DNA of 9,423 nt, from the NCBI GenBank assembly GCA_937925565.1, contig CALALM010000310.1, positions 1-9,423 on the forward strand, given 5' to 3'. The DNA comes from an uncultured Centipeda sp. Its GTDB lineage: Bacteria; Bacillota; Negativicutes; Selenomonadales; Selenomonadaceae. Numbering within the stretch: the stretch's first letter is position 1; each line of letters starts with the position of its first letter. The notes under the pieces were generated by a model that was given only the letters and a program-made list of their open reading frames with translations, did no database searches and was not told where the DNA came from. Made by a program: the position numbers and the translations under genes. Shown in pieces: positions 1 to 6,283 of this stretch.

Positions 1-24
1 ATGCGTGCAGGATTTTCGTCATAG
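1..24 (+). CDS. Possible last codons of an upstream gene (partial)
   Basis: Frame 1 is open for seven codons from the window edge and ends in TAG at 22-24, inside the ribosome binding site of the following kinase gene. This is how the 3' end of a preceding gene in the same operon would look. AgrC-type kinases are often preceded by a response-regulator gene, but seven codons carry no family signal, so the product is unknown. It could equally be untranslated leader. Confidence 0.25.
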   Translation: MRAGFSS

Positions 25-28
25 GAGG
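23..28 (+). promoter_or_regulatory. Ribosome binding site for the first kinase gene
   Basis: A perfect AGGAGG stands six bases before the ATG at 35. The reading frame is also open upstream to a GTG at 5, but that codon has no Shine-Dalgarno sequence within the window, and translating from it would read through this site. This decides the start at 35. Confidence 0.85.
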
Positions 29-34
29 AAACCC

Positions 35-1414
35 ATGCACGCATTTCCTATGCTCGAACTCATGCCGTATCCGCTTGCCGTGCCACTGGTAACGCTGCTG
101 TATACGGCGGTTCACATTCTGCCCGTCAATCTGATCCGTCTCTATATCTTTCGCCGCTATTTGCGTTTTTCTCCGCTGCCAATCATTGCGGGATTGCTCA
201 TATTCATCGGGATAGAGGCCATCATCCAGATTGAGGCTGTAACGGTCTTTTCACGGCGCATCGCTTTTCCGTTTCTCTTCTTTATCTTCTTCTATCTGCT
301 TGTGATGACGCGGGTGCCGATTGCCAAGCAAATCTGCATCCTCATCCCCCCGGGGCTGTTTTGGTTCGCTATGCAGACGGTGATCTACGCCATAGAGGAT
401 ACCTATCCGATCTTTGATATTCCCTTCCTTCTCTCCGGACTTTGCACGATTGCCTGTCTCCCTGTTGTTACTCCGCTGCTCCTGTACTATGGGCACACAA
501 TCGCCGCGCCTCTGCTCGCTGACGATTCCTTTGATGCCGTATGGTCACCGCTTGCGTGGCTGTGCGTGCTCATTCTCGCGCTGACGATTCTGCTCTCACC
601 GTTCAATGAGCTGCGGACGCATACGGCTCTCTTTGTTCGTCTGAGCGGAGCAGTCGGCGGATTCTTCTGTGTCGGACTGGCGCTCTATGCCATGAACGAA
701 CGGCTGCGGCAACGCACGTTGCACGAGGAACTCGCACGGGAAACGGAGATGGCGGAGATCACACTTCAAAATGCCGCGCGGATGGAGGAAAACGACCGTA
801 CCACGCGCACCTTTCGCACACAATTCGCGGATATGATTGACATGGCACAGGAACTGCTGGCAAAGGGCGATCATGCAGGCATCGAACGCCTGATGGGAAA
901 CGCCGCGACCGCGATTCATACGCGTTATGCCCCCGTCTGCGCCAATGAGACGGTCAATATTCTGGTCGGGTATTGGCAGCCGTTCTTTGAGCGTCTGGAG
1001 GTGCAGACGGCGTACCGGATCGACATCGGCACGAAGAATCCGATCGATCCGCTCGACCTGACGGCGATCCTCGGCAATCTCCTCCACAATGCTGCCGAGG
1101 CGTTGGAGCAGCTTCCATGTGATGTGCCGCGCATTCTACGGCTTGCGCTCGTGCATCAGGCGGACACGCTCTTTCTGACGGTGGATAACAGCTTTGACGG
1201 AAAGCTGCGCTACGATGCGGAGGATCATCTGCTCTCGTCGAAGCGCGGCTACAGCGAGCGGGGTGTGGGAATGGAGAGCATTCACGCAAGTCTTGCGCGG
1301 TACAATGGGACGATGGAGATTGCGGCGGAGGACGATCTCTTTGCCGTGTCGATTGTACTGACGGCAGCCATCATGCGTACATCTGATGAGGAGGTGCAGA
1401 CGCATCATGAGTGA
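35..1414 (+). CDS. AgrC-like membrane sensor with GHKL ATPase domain and a degenerate His box
   Basis: The product is a 459-residue inner-membrane sensor of the AgrC/GHKL (HPK10-like) type. Six or seven hydrophobic segments fill residues 11-220. A charged, probably coiled-coil linker follows (222-256), then a DHp-like region and a C-terminal ATPase domain. The ATPase domain is well kept: N box GNLLHNAAEAL (347-357), a VDNSFDG strand (383-389) and G box RGVGMESI (409-416), followed by a RYNGTMEI strand. The dimerisation helix reads RTFRTQFADM (258-267) where the family has R.[LF]RHD[FY].NH, so the phospho-accepting His is Thr262, the Asp is Gln263 and the NH pair is Asp-Met. Autophosphorylation in the usual way therefore looks impossible. 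The membrane region resembles that of the next gene, which overlaps by eight bases, so the two are probably co-translated. The ligand is unknown. The GHKL call is secure; activity is not. Confidence 0.88.
   Translation: MHAFPMLELMPYPLAVPLVTLLYTAVHILPVNLIRLYIFRRYLRFSPLPIIAGLLIFIGIEAIIQIEAVTVFSRRIAFPFLFFIFFYLLVMTRVPIAKQICILIPPGLFWFAMQTVIYAIEDTYPIFDIPFLLSGLCTIACLPVVTPLLLYYGHTIAAPLLADDSFDAVWSPLAWLCVLILALTILLSPFNELRTHTALFVRLSGAVGGFFCVGLALYAMNERLRQRTLHEELARETEMAEITLQNAARMEENDRTTRTFRTQFADMIDMAQELLAKGDHAGIERLMGNAATAIHTRYAPVCANETVNILVGYWQPFFERLEVQTAYRIDIGTKNPIDPLDLTAILGNLLHNAAEALEQLPCDVPRILRLALVHQADTLFLTVDNSFDGKLRYDAEDHLLSSKRGYSERGVGMESIHASLARYNGTMEIAAEDDLFAVSIVLTAAIMRTSDEEVQTHHE
1389..1394 (+). promoter_or_regulatory. 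Ribosome binding site for the second kinase gene
   Basis: AGGAGG lies inside the last codons of the first kinase gene, 12 bases before the ATG at 1407. The spacing is longer than the usual 5-9 bases, so initiation may rely on coupling to termination of the upstream gene at 1412-1414. An in-frame ATG at 1386 would put this motif inside the coding region and has no Shine-Dalgarno of its own, so 1407 is preferred. Confidence 0.65.
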
Positions 1415-2267
1415 CTTCGAGATTCGGCTGCTGCACACGCTCGTATGCGCCCCGCCCTTCGATCTTCTGATTTTCTATATCTTTCGCGATCGGCTGCGCT
1501 TTGCGCGGTCACACATCATCATCGGCTATGTCCTCCTGCTTGCGCTGACGCAGCTCATTCAGATGTCCTCCGTGCAGAGTATGACGCTGACGGCACTCCT
1601 CTGCCGACCGCTTGCCATCATCTATATGATGGCAGTGATACGTGACAGCCCCCTGCGCGTACTCTCGATCACGCTGCTCGTCTATCCTCTTCTGATGCTT
1701 GCGAGCACGCTTGGAGCAGCGGCGGAGCAGTTCTTCGGAGAAGGCCTGCCGCTGGGGCTGTGGAAATGCCTTCTCGTTCCCATGATGTTTCTCCTCGTCC
1801 TGCCCGCCGCACTGCACACCATGCGCCATTTGCTCACACCGATGCTGCACATAGACGATCGACGGCTCTGGATCTATCTCTGCGGATATGAGGTGATCCT
1901 CGTGGCGCTCGCTGTCACCGCTGACCCGTCGGGCACATCGGTGCAGCCGACGATCATCGCCGCGCGGCTGCTGCTCCCGCTCGCTCTCGTCCAATACCTG
2001 CGCGTATCAAATCTCCTCACGCACTATACGGAGGAGGGCAACGCACTTCACGCGAAGCAGATGCACGAACAGATGATCCGCCGATCCGAGGAGGCACGCT
2101 ATCATACGATGCTCGCGCTCTGGCGCAGCTCACGCCGTATGCGCCACGACCTCAGCCACCACATGACGGTGATCGCGCAGCTCGCACACGAGGGCAGCCG
2201 TGAGCGCCTCACAGAGTATCTGGACAATCTCAGAGCGCAGTTGAGCGAGGAGTCATTGATAAAATAA
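1407..2267 (+). CDS. Truncated AgrC-like membrane sensor: intact His box, no ATPase domain
   Basis: The 286-residue product is an inner-membrane protein with about six hydrophobic segments (roughly 8-27, 36-53, 60-78, 84-104, 118-138 and 153-200). A charged helical linker (205-240) and a DHp hairpin follow. The His box RRMRHDLSHHM (243-253) is complete, with His247 as the expected phospho-acceptor and the second helix EYLDNLRAQL at 270-279. Related kinases run on for a further 140-150 residues of GHKL ATPase domain. Here the frame stops seven residues after the second helix, so there is no N box, G box or ATP site. The last codons run into AT-rich sequence next to the purL terminator, which suggests a deletion joined the gene to that flank. 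Residues 24-32 (YIFRDRLRF) match 37-45 of the upstream kinase (YIFRRYLRF), so the pair are tandem paralogues. It may be a relic, or a phospho-acceptor subunit served by its neighbour. The family assignment is firm; function is open. Confidence 0.8.
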   Translation: MSDFEIRLLHTLVCAPPFDLLIFYIFRDRLRFARSHIIIGYVLLLALTQLIQMSSVQSMTLTALLCRPLAIIYMMAVIRDSPLRVLSITLLVYPLLMLASTLGAAAEQFFGEGLPLGLWKCLLVPMMFLLVLPAALHTMRHLLTPMLHIDDRRLWIYLCGYEVILVALAVTADPSGTSVQPTIIAARLLLPLALVQYLRVSNLLTHYTEEGNALHAKQMHEQMIRRSEEARYHTMLALWRSSRRMRHDLSHHMTVIAQLAHEGSRERLTEYLDNLRAQLSEESLIK

Positions 2268-2271
2268 ATCA

Positions 2272-2313
2272 GGGGTTGTTGCACGAAGCTAGAAAACTTC
2301 GTGCAACAGCCCC
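2272..2313 (-). terminator. Hairpin terminator between the converging kinase and purL genes
   Basis: Two 17-base arms (2272-2288 and 2297-2313) pair along their whole length with one G-U pair, around an eight-base loop. The hairpin starts 20 bases after the purL stop. Read on the - strand it is followed by TGATTTATTTTATC, a broken but T-rich tail, so it most likely ends the purL transcript. On the + strand the tail (AATTCCTTG) is poor. There the hairpin begins only four bases after the kinase stop codon, so any termination of the kinase transcript would be weak. Confidence 0.8.
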
Positions 2314-2333
2314 AATTCCTTGTCCGGATCAAC

Positions 2334-5300
2334 TTATCGAATAAAGTACGCCACGCCGGATTCAAAGATCATCTGATTCATTTCGCCCGGTACATTCTTG
2401 CAGATATCCGTTCCGATACGCTCGGCGTGCGCCATGCGCCCGTAAATGCGTCCGTCAGGACTGGTGATGCCCTCGATGGCATTGACGGAGCCGTTCGGAT
2501 TGTACGGCTGTTCGAGCGTCGGCTCACCCTTATCGTTGACGTACTGGGTTGCGATCTGCCCGCGTATGCGCATGTTCGCAACGGTCTTGGCGTCGGTGTA
2601 GAAGCGCCCCTCGCCATGCGATACAGCGATCGTATGCGTATCTCCAACACTCACCCCCGAGAGCCACGGCGAAAGGTTCGACGCAACGCGCACGCGCACG
2701 GTCTGGGAAACATGACGCCCGATGTTGTTGTAGGTGAGCGTCGGTGAATCCTCATCGAGATCGGTGATCTTGCCATACGGCAGGAGGCCGAGCTTCAGCA
2801 GTGCTTGGAATCCGTTGCAGATGCCGAGGATCAGCCCGTCCTGATCGTGCAGGAGACGCTGCACTGCCTCTGTGAGTGCGGGCGCGCGGAACATTGCTGC
2901 GATGAATTTGCCCGTTCCGTCCGGTTCATCACCACCGCTGAATCCGCCCGGCAGCATGAGGATCTGCGACCGCGCGAGCGCTGCCGCAAGTTCTGACACG
3001 GTCTCCTCGACCGCCTTCGGCGTGAGATTCCGCACAACGAAGATCTCAGGGATCGCCCCCACGCGCTCCCACGCACGCGCCGAGTCGTATTCGCAGTTCG
3101 TTCCCGGGAACACGGGGATGCAGACACGCGGTTTTGCAATCTTCACAGAGCTGCCCACGAGCTTCCCCTTCGTATACGGCGCATAGGTCGGGCGGTCGAT
3201 CGGACGCACTGTCTGCGGCACCGTGGTCGGGAAAATCTTCTCGAGTGGCTCCGTATACGCATCCTTCACGTCGGCAAGCACAATCGTGTCCAGATCCGTG
3301 ATGATGCTCGGCACATCGCGCGTCTTTCCAATCTCGATGGCACCCGTTCCCACGAGGTTCGCTGTCGTGTCAAAAGAACCGGCAACCTCAAGCAGGATTG
3401 TCCCATAGAGAGGTTTGAAGAGATCATCCTGCTGAATGAACGAGGTGAACTTAAAGCCCAGATTGTTCCCGAGGCACATCTTCGAAATAGTCGCCGCAAT
3501 GCCGCCGCGCCCGACGCTCATCGCAGAGAACACTTTCTTTCCGACAATGAGCTCATGTATTTTCTTGAAATTGGTATTGAGCCGCGAAAAGACCGGCAGA
3601 TCCTGCGCATCGCGCGGAACAGGCACCATGATGACCTTATTGTCCGGATATTTGAACTCGGGCGAAAGCGCCTCGTTCGCACGCAGAGTTGCAACGGCAA
3701 AGGCGACAAGAGTCGGTGGGACGTTCAGATTCTCGAATGTCCCCGACATCGAATCCTTACCACCGATCGCAGGAATCCCCATCTCATGCTGCGCGTGCAG
3801 TGCCCCGAGGAGGGCGGCAAAGGGCTTGCCCCACTTCTTCGGATCCGTGCCGAGGCGTTCAAAATACTCCTGCAGCGTGAGGCGCACTTTGCGCGCCTCG
3901 CCGCCCGTGGCAACGATCTTCGCCACCGCCTCGACGACGGCATAGATCGCTCCGTGGAACGGACTCCACGTCGAGAGATCGGGATCAAATCCGAACGCCA
4001 TCGCCGATGCCGTATTCGTCTGTCCGTGGCGCACGGGGATTTTCGCCACCATCGCCTCCAACGGCGTCAGCTGGTACTTTCCGCCAAACGGCATAAGCAC
4101 GGAAGCAGCCCCAACCGTCGCGTCGAAGCGCTCCCCCAGCCCCTTTTGACTGCACACATTGAGATCGCGCAGGTTCGTGAGCCACATATCCTCAAGAGCG
4201 CGTCCCACCTGCTTTACCGCAGGAGGAAGCTGCTGCAGATATGGTGTCTTATCATTCGGCGGATCAACGATGACGCGAACGTGCTGACGCACACCGTTTG
4301 TCGCGAGGAAGGCACGTGCGATGTGGACAATCGTCTGCCCGTGCCACTTCATGACGAGATGCGGCGCCGAGGTCACGACAGCGACCTCGGTCGCCTCAAG
4401 ATTCTCCGCGTCCGCATGGCGCAGGAATGCTGGAACATCCTTCGGTGCGAGCACGACCGCCATGCGCTCCTGTGACTCGGAAATGGCAAGCTCCGTACCG
4501 TCCAGACCCTCGTATTTCTTCGGTACGGCATCGAGGTTGATCATCAGCCCGTCCGCGAGCTCTCCGATCGCAACGGCAACACCGCCCGCACCGAAGTCAT
4601 TGCAGCGCTTGATCATGCAGCTGACCTCAGGATTCCGGAAGAGTCGCTGAATCTTGCGCTCGGTCGGTGGATTGCCCTTCTGCACCTCTGCGCCCGAGGT
4701 GGTCAGGGAGCTCTCCGTATGCTGCTTCGAGGAGCCGGTCGCGCCGCCGATGCCGTCACGCCCCGTGCGTCCGCCGAGAAGCACGATGACATCCCCCGGT
4801 ACAGGGCGCTTACGCACAACCTGCGCGGCGGGCGCCGCACCGATGACGGCACCGATCTCCATGCGCTTTGCGAGGTATCCCTTGTGATAGATTTCATGAA
4901 CCTGCCCGGTCGCAAGCCCGATCTGGTTGCCGTATGAGCTGTAGCCCTCTGCCGCACCGAGCGTGATCTTCTTCTGCGGAAGTTTTCCCGGCAGGGTGTC
5001 CTCGATCGGCACACGAGGATCGGATGCCCCCGTCACACGCATCGCCTGATAGACATAGGAGCGTCCCGAGAGCGGGTCGCGAATCGCGCCGCCGAGACAG
5101 GTTGCCGCCCCGCCGAACGGCTCGATCTCCGTCGGATGGTTGTGTGTCTCGTTCTTAAACATGAGGAGCCAGTCCTCATCTTTTCCATTCACATCTACGG
5201 TGATGCGGATGCTGCATGCGTTGATCTCCTCGGATTCGTCGAGGTCATCAAGTTTGCCCTCGGCGCGCAGCGCCTTCATCCCGATGACGGCAATGTCCAT

Positions 5301-6125
5301 CAGCGTCATATCGCGCTGCTTGCCATCCTGATAGAGCGCCTTGCGGTCATCCATGTAGCGCTGATAGCTCTCAATGATCGGTCGTGCAAAGAATCCGTTT
5401 TCGATATTCACTGAATCAATCGCCGTGGTAAACGTTGTGTGTCGGCAGTGATCCGACCAATAGGTGTCGATGACGCGCAGCTCCGTGATCGTCGGTGCGC
5501 GGCGTTCTGTATCGCGGAAATACTGCTGCACGAATGCGAGATCTTCCACGCTCATGGCAAAGCCGTGTGCGGCATGGAACCGTTCGAGTTCGACGCGGGG
5601 GAGTCCGTTAAACTGTCCGAGAACCTCCACGTCCGCCGGCAGTACGATGCGACTCTCGAGTGTCGCAGGCGTCGCAAGTGATGCCTCACGGCTCTCCACC
5701 GTATTGATCAGATACGCCTTGATCTGCTCATAGACTCTGGTCTCCACCTTGCCAATCAGGACGATGACGCGCGCGGTACGCACGTCGGGACGCTCCCCCT
5801 GCGTCACAAGCTGCACACACTCCGCCGCAGCAGCCGCCGTCGGATCGAACTGCCCCGGCAGCGGCTCGATCGCGAACATGTGTGCATCGGAAAAGGACGG
5901 CAGTACATCCTCATAGACGGTATCCACCGGTGGATCGGCAAAGACGATGTTCCGTACCCCGGCAAATTCCTCATCGCTCAGCCCCTCTATGTCATAGCGC
6001 GTGATGATGCGTACGGCACGCAGATCTGTCAGGCGGAACGTCTCCACCAGATCGCTGCAGAGTCGCTGCGCGGGGATATCGAAGAACCCCTGCCGCTTCT
6101 CCACAAAGATTCGTTTGACAGCCAT
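2334..6125 (-). CDS. purL: Phosphoribosylformylglycinamidine synthase, single chain with fused glutaminase
   Basis: This cytoplasmic enzyme converts FGAR, ATP and glutamine to FGAM, step four of de novo purine synthesis. The 1263-residue chain carries the whole activity. The synthase half shows DTYWSDHCRHTTF (220-232), KNETHNHPTEIEPFGGAAT (324-342) and GGRTGRDGIGGATGSS (451-466). A second AIRS-like half occupies about 640-960. The glutaminase (PurQ-like) domain begins near 998 with PRVCIPVFPGTNCEYD. It has LPGGFSGGDEPDG (1058-1070), the nucleophile Cys1103 in GICNGFQ, and the His-Glu pair in MAHAER (His1233, Glu1235). Length and motif order fit the clostridial/Bacteroides form of fused PurL, slightly shorter than the roughly 1295-residue E. 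coli enzyme, rather than the separate PurS/PurQ/PurL set. The ATG at 6125 has a strong ribosome binding site. The gene stands alone with its own promoter and terminator, and no other pur gene is in the window. No frameshift or lost catalytic residue was seen. Confidence 0.97.
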   Translation of the reverse strand: MAVKRIFVEKRQGFFDIPAQRLCSDLVETFRLTDLRAVRIITRYDIEGLSDEEFAGVRNIVFADPPVDTVYEDVLPSFSDAHMFAIEPLPGQFDPTAAAAAECVQLVTQGERPDVRTARVIVLIGKVETRVYEQIKAYLINTVESREASLATPATLESRIVLPADVEVLGQFNGLPRVELERFHAAHGFAMSVEDLAFVQQYFRDTERRAPTITELRVIDTYWSDHCRHTTFTTAIDSVNIENGFFARPIIESYQRYMDDRKALYQDGKQRDMTLMDIAVIGMKALRAEGKLDDLDESEEINACSIRITVDVNGKDEDWLLMFKNETHNHPTEIEPFGGAATCLGGAIRDPLSGRSYVYQAMRVTGASDPRVPIEDTLPGKLPQKKITLGAAEGYSSYGNQIGLATGQVHEIYHKGYLAKRMEIGAVIGAAPAAQVVRKRPVPGDVIVLLGGRTGRDGIGGATGSSKQHTESSLTTSGAEVQKGNPPTERKIQRLFRNPEVSCMIKRCNDFGAGGVAVAIGELADGLMINLDAVPKKYEGLDGTELAISESQERMAVVLAPKDVPAFLRHADAENLEATEVAVVTSAPHLVMKWHGQTIVHIARAFLATNGVRQHVRVIVDPPNDKTPYLQQLPPAVKQVGRALEDMWLTNLRDLNVCSQKGLGERFDATVGAASVLMPFGGKYQLTPLEAMVAKIPVRHGQTNTASAMAFGFDPDLSTWSPFHGAIYAVVEAVAKIVATGGEARKVRLTLQEYFERLGTDPKKWGKPFAALLGALHAQHEMGIPAIGGKDSMSGTFENLNVPPTLVAFAVATLRANEALSPEFKYPDNKVIMVPVPRDAQDLPVFSRLNTNFKKIHELIVGKKVFSAMSVGRGGIAATISKMCLGNNLGFKFTSFIQQDDLFKPLYGTILLEVAGSFDTTANLVGTGAIEIGKTRDVPSIITDLDTIVLADVKDAYTEPLEKIFPTTVPQTVRPIDRPTYAPYTKGKLVGSSVKIAKPRVCIPVFPGTNCEYDSARAWERVGAIPEIFVVRNLTPKAVEETVSELAAALARSQILMLPGGFSGGDEPDGTGKFIAAMFRAPALTEAVQRLLHDQDGLILGICNGFQALLKLGLLPYGKITDLDEDSPTLTYNNIGRHVSQTVRVRVASNLSPWLSGVSVGDTHTIAVSHGEGRFYTDAKTVANMRIRGQIATQYVNDKGEPTLEQPYNPNGSVNAIEGITSPDGRIYGRMAHAERIGTDICKNVPGEMNQMIFESGVAYFIR

Positions 6126-6131
6126 AGAAAT

Positions 6132-6140
6132 CCTCCTCCT
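6132..6140 (-). promoter_or_regulatory. Ribosome binding site for purL
   Basis: The - strand reads AGGAGGAGG, ending six bases before the purL ATG. This is close to ideal and fixes the start at 6125. Confidence 0.85.
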
Positions 6141-6162
6141 CTAATTCCGTTTCCCATACTCT

Positions 6163-6191
6163 ATTTTATCGAAACTTAATCAAATATGCAA
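6163..6191 (-). promoter_or_regulatory. Probable sigma-70 type promoter of purL
   Basis: On the - strand a -10 box TAAAAT (6163-6168, five of six consensus bases) lies 17 bases from a weak -35 box TTGCAT (6186-6191, TTG conserved). Transcription would begin near 6156, giving a leader of about 30 bases. That is too short for a purine riboswitch, so control, if any, would be at initiation. The surrounding AT-rich stretch contrasts with the GC-rich genes. The call is from pattern only. Confidence 0.6.
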
Positions 6192-6200
6192 TGATTGATT
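6178..6200. promoter_or_regulatory. Operator-like inverted repeat over the purL -35 region
   Basis: AATCAA (6178-6183) and TTGATT (6195-6200) form a perfect six-base inverted repeat with an 11-base spacer. The -35 hexamer lies inside it. A dimeric repressor bound here would block polymerase. The regulator is unknown, and in AT-rich sequence such a repeat can occur by chance. Confidence 0.3.
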
Positions 6201-6220
6201 CTTCTCAAACGCATGCATAC

Positions 6221-6266
6221 AAAAACAGGGCTGTTGCATGAAGTTTTTAGATTCATGCAACAGCCC
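6221..6266 (-). terminator. Rho-independent terminator of the alpha-galactosidase transcript
   Basis: Arms 6228-6242 and 6252-6266 pair perfectly over 15 bases with a nine-base loop. Read on the - strand the stem begins 17 bases after the alpha-galactosidase stop codon and is followed by TGTTTTTG. It separates that gene from the purL promoter. The stem core GGGCTGTTGCA.GAA is nearly the same as that of the hairpin after purL. Confidence 0.9.
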
Positions 6267-6283
6267 CATCCCGCTATGAAAAC

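Noticed and set aside
5..34. GTG at 5 as the start of the first kinase, adding ten residues
   Set aside because: The extra codons would include the AGGAGG at 23-28 and have no Shine-Dalgarno upstream; the ATG at 35 has ideal spacing.
3555..4475. A 306-codon + strand frame inside purL
   Set aside because: It lies wholly antisense to conserved PurL sequence, has no ribosome binding site that I can see, and its composition is that of a shadow frame.
6126..6227. A purine riboswitch ahead of purL
   Set aside because: The predicted transcript leader is only about 30 bases, and no aptamer-like paired structure is seen between promoter and start codon.
2272..6266. The two hairpins as ends of a mobile element carrying purL
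   Set aside because: Each hairpin is itself a complete inverted repeat placed just after a stop codon, no target duplication is visible and no transposase is present. Terminators explain them better.
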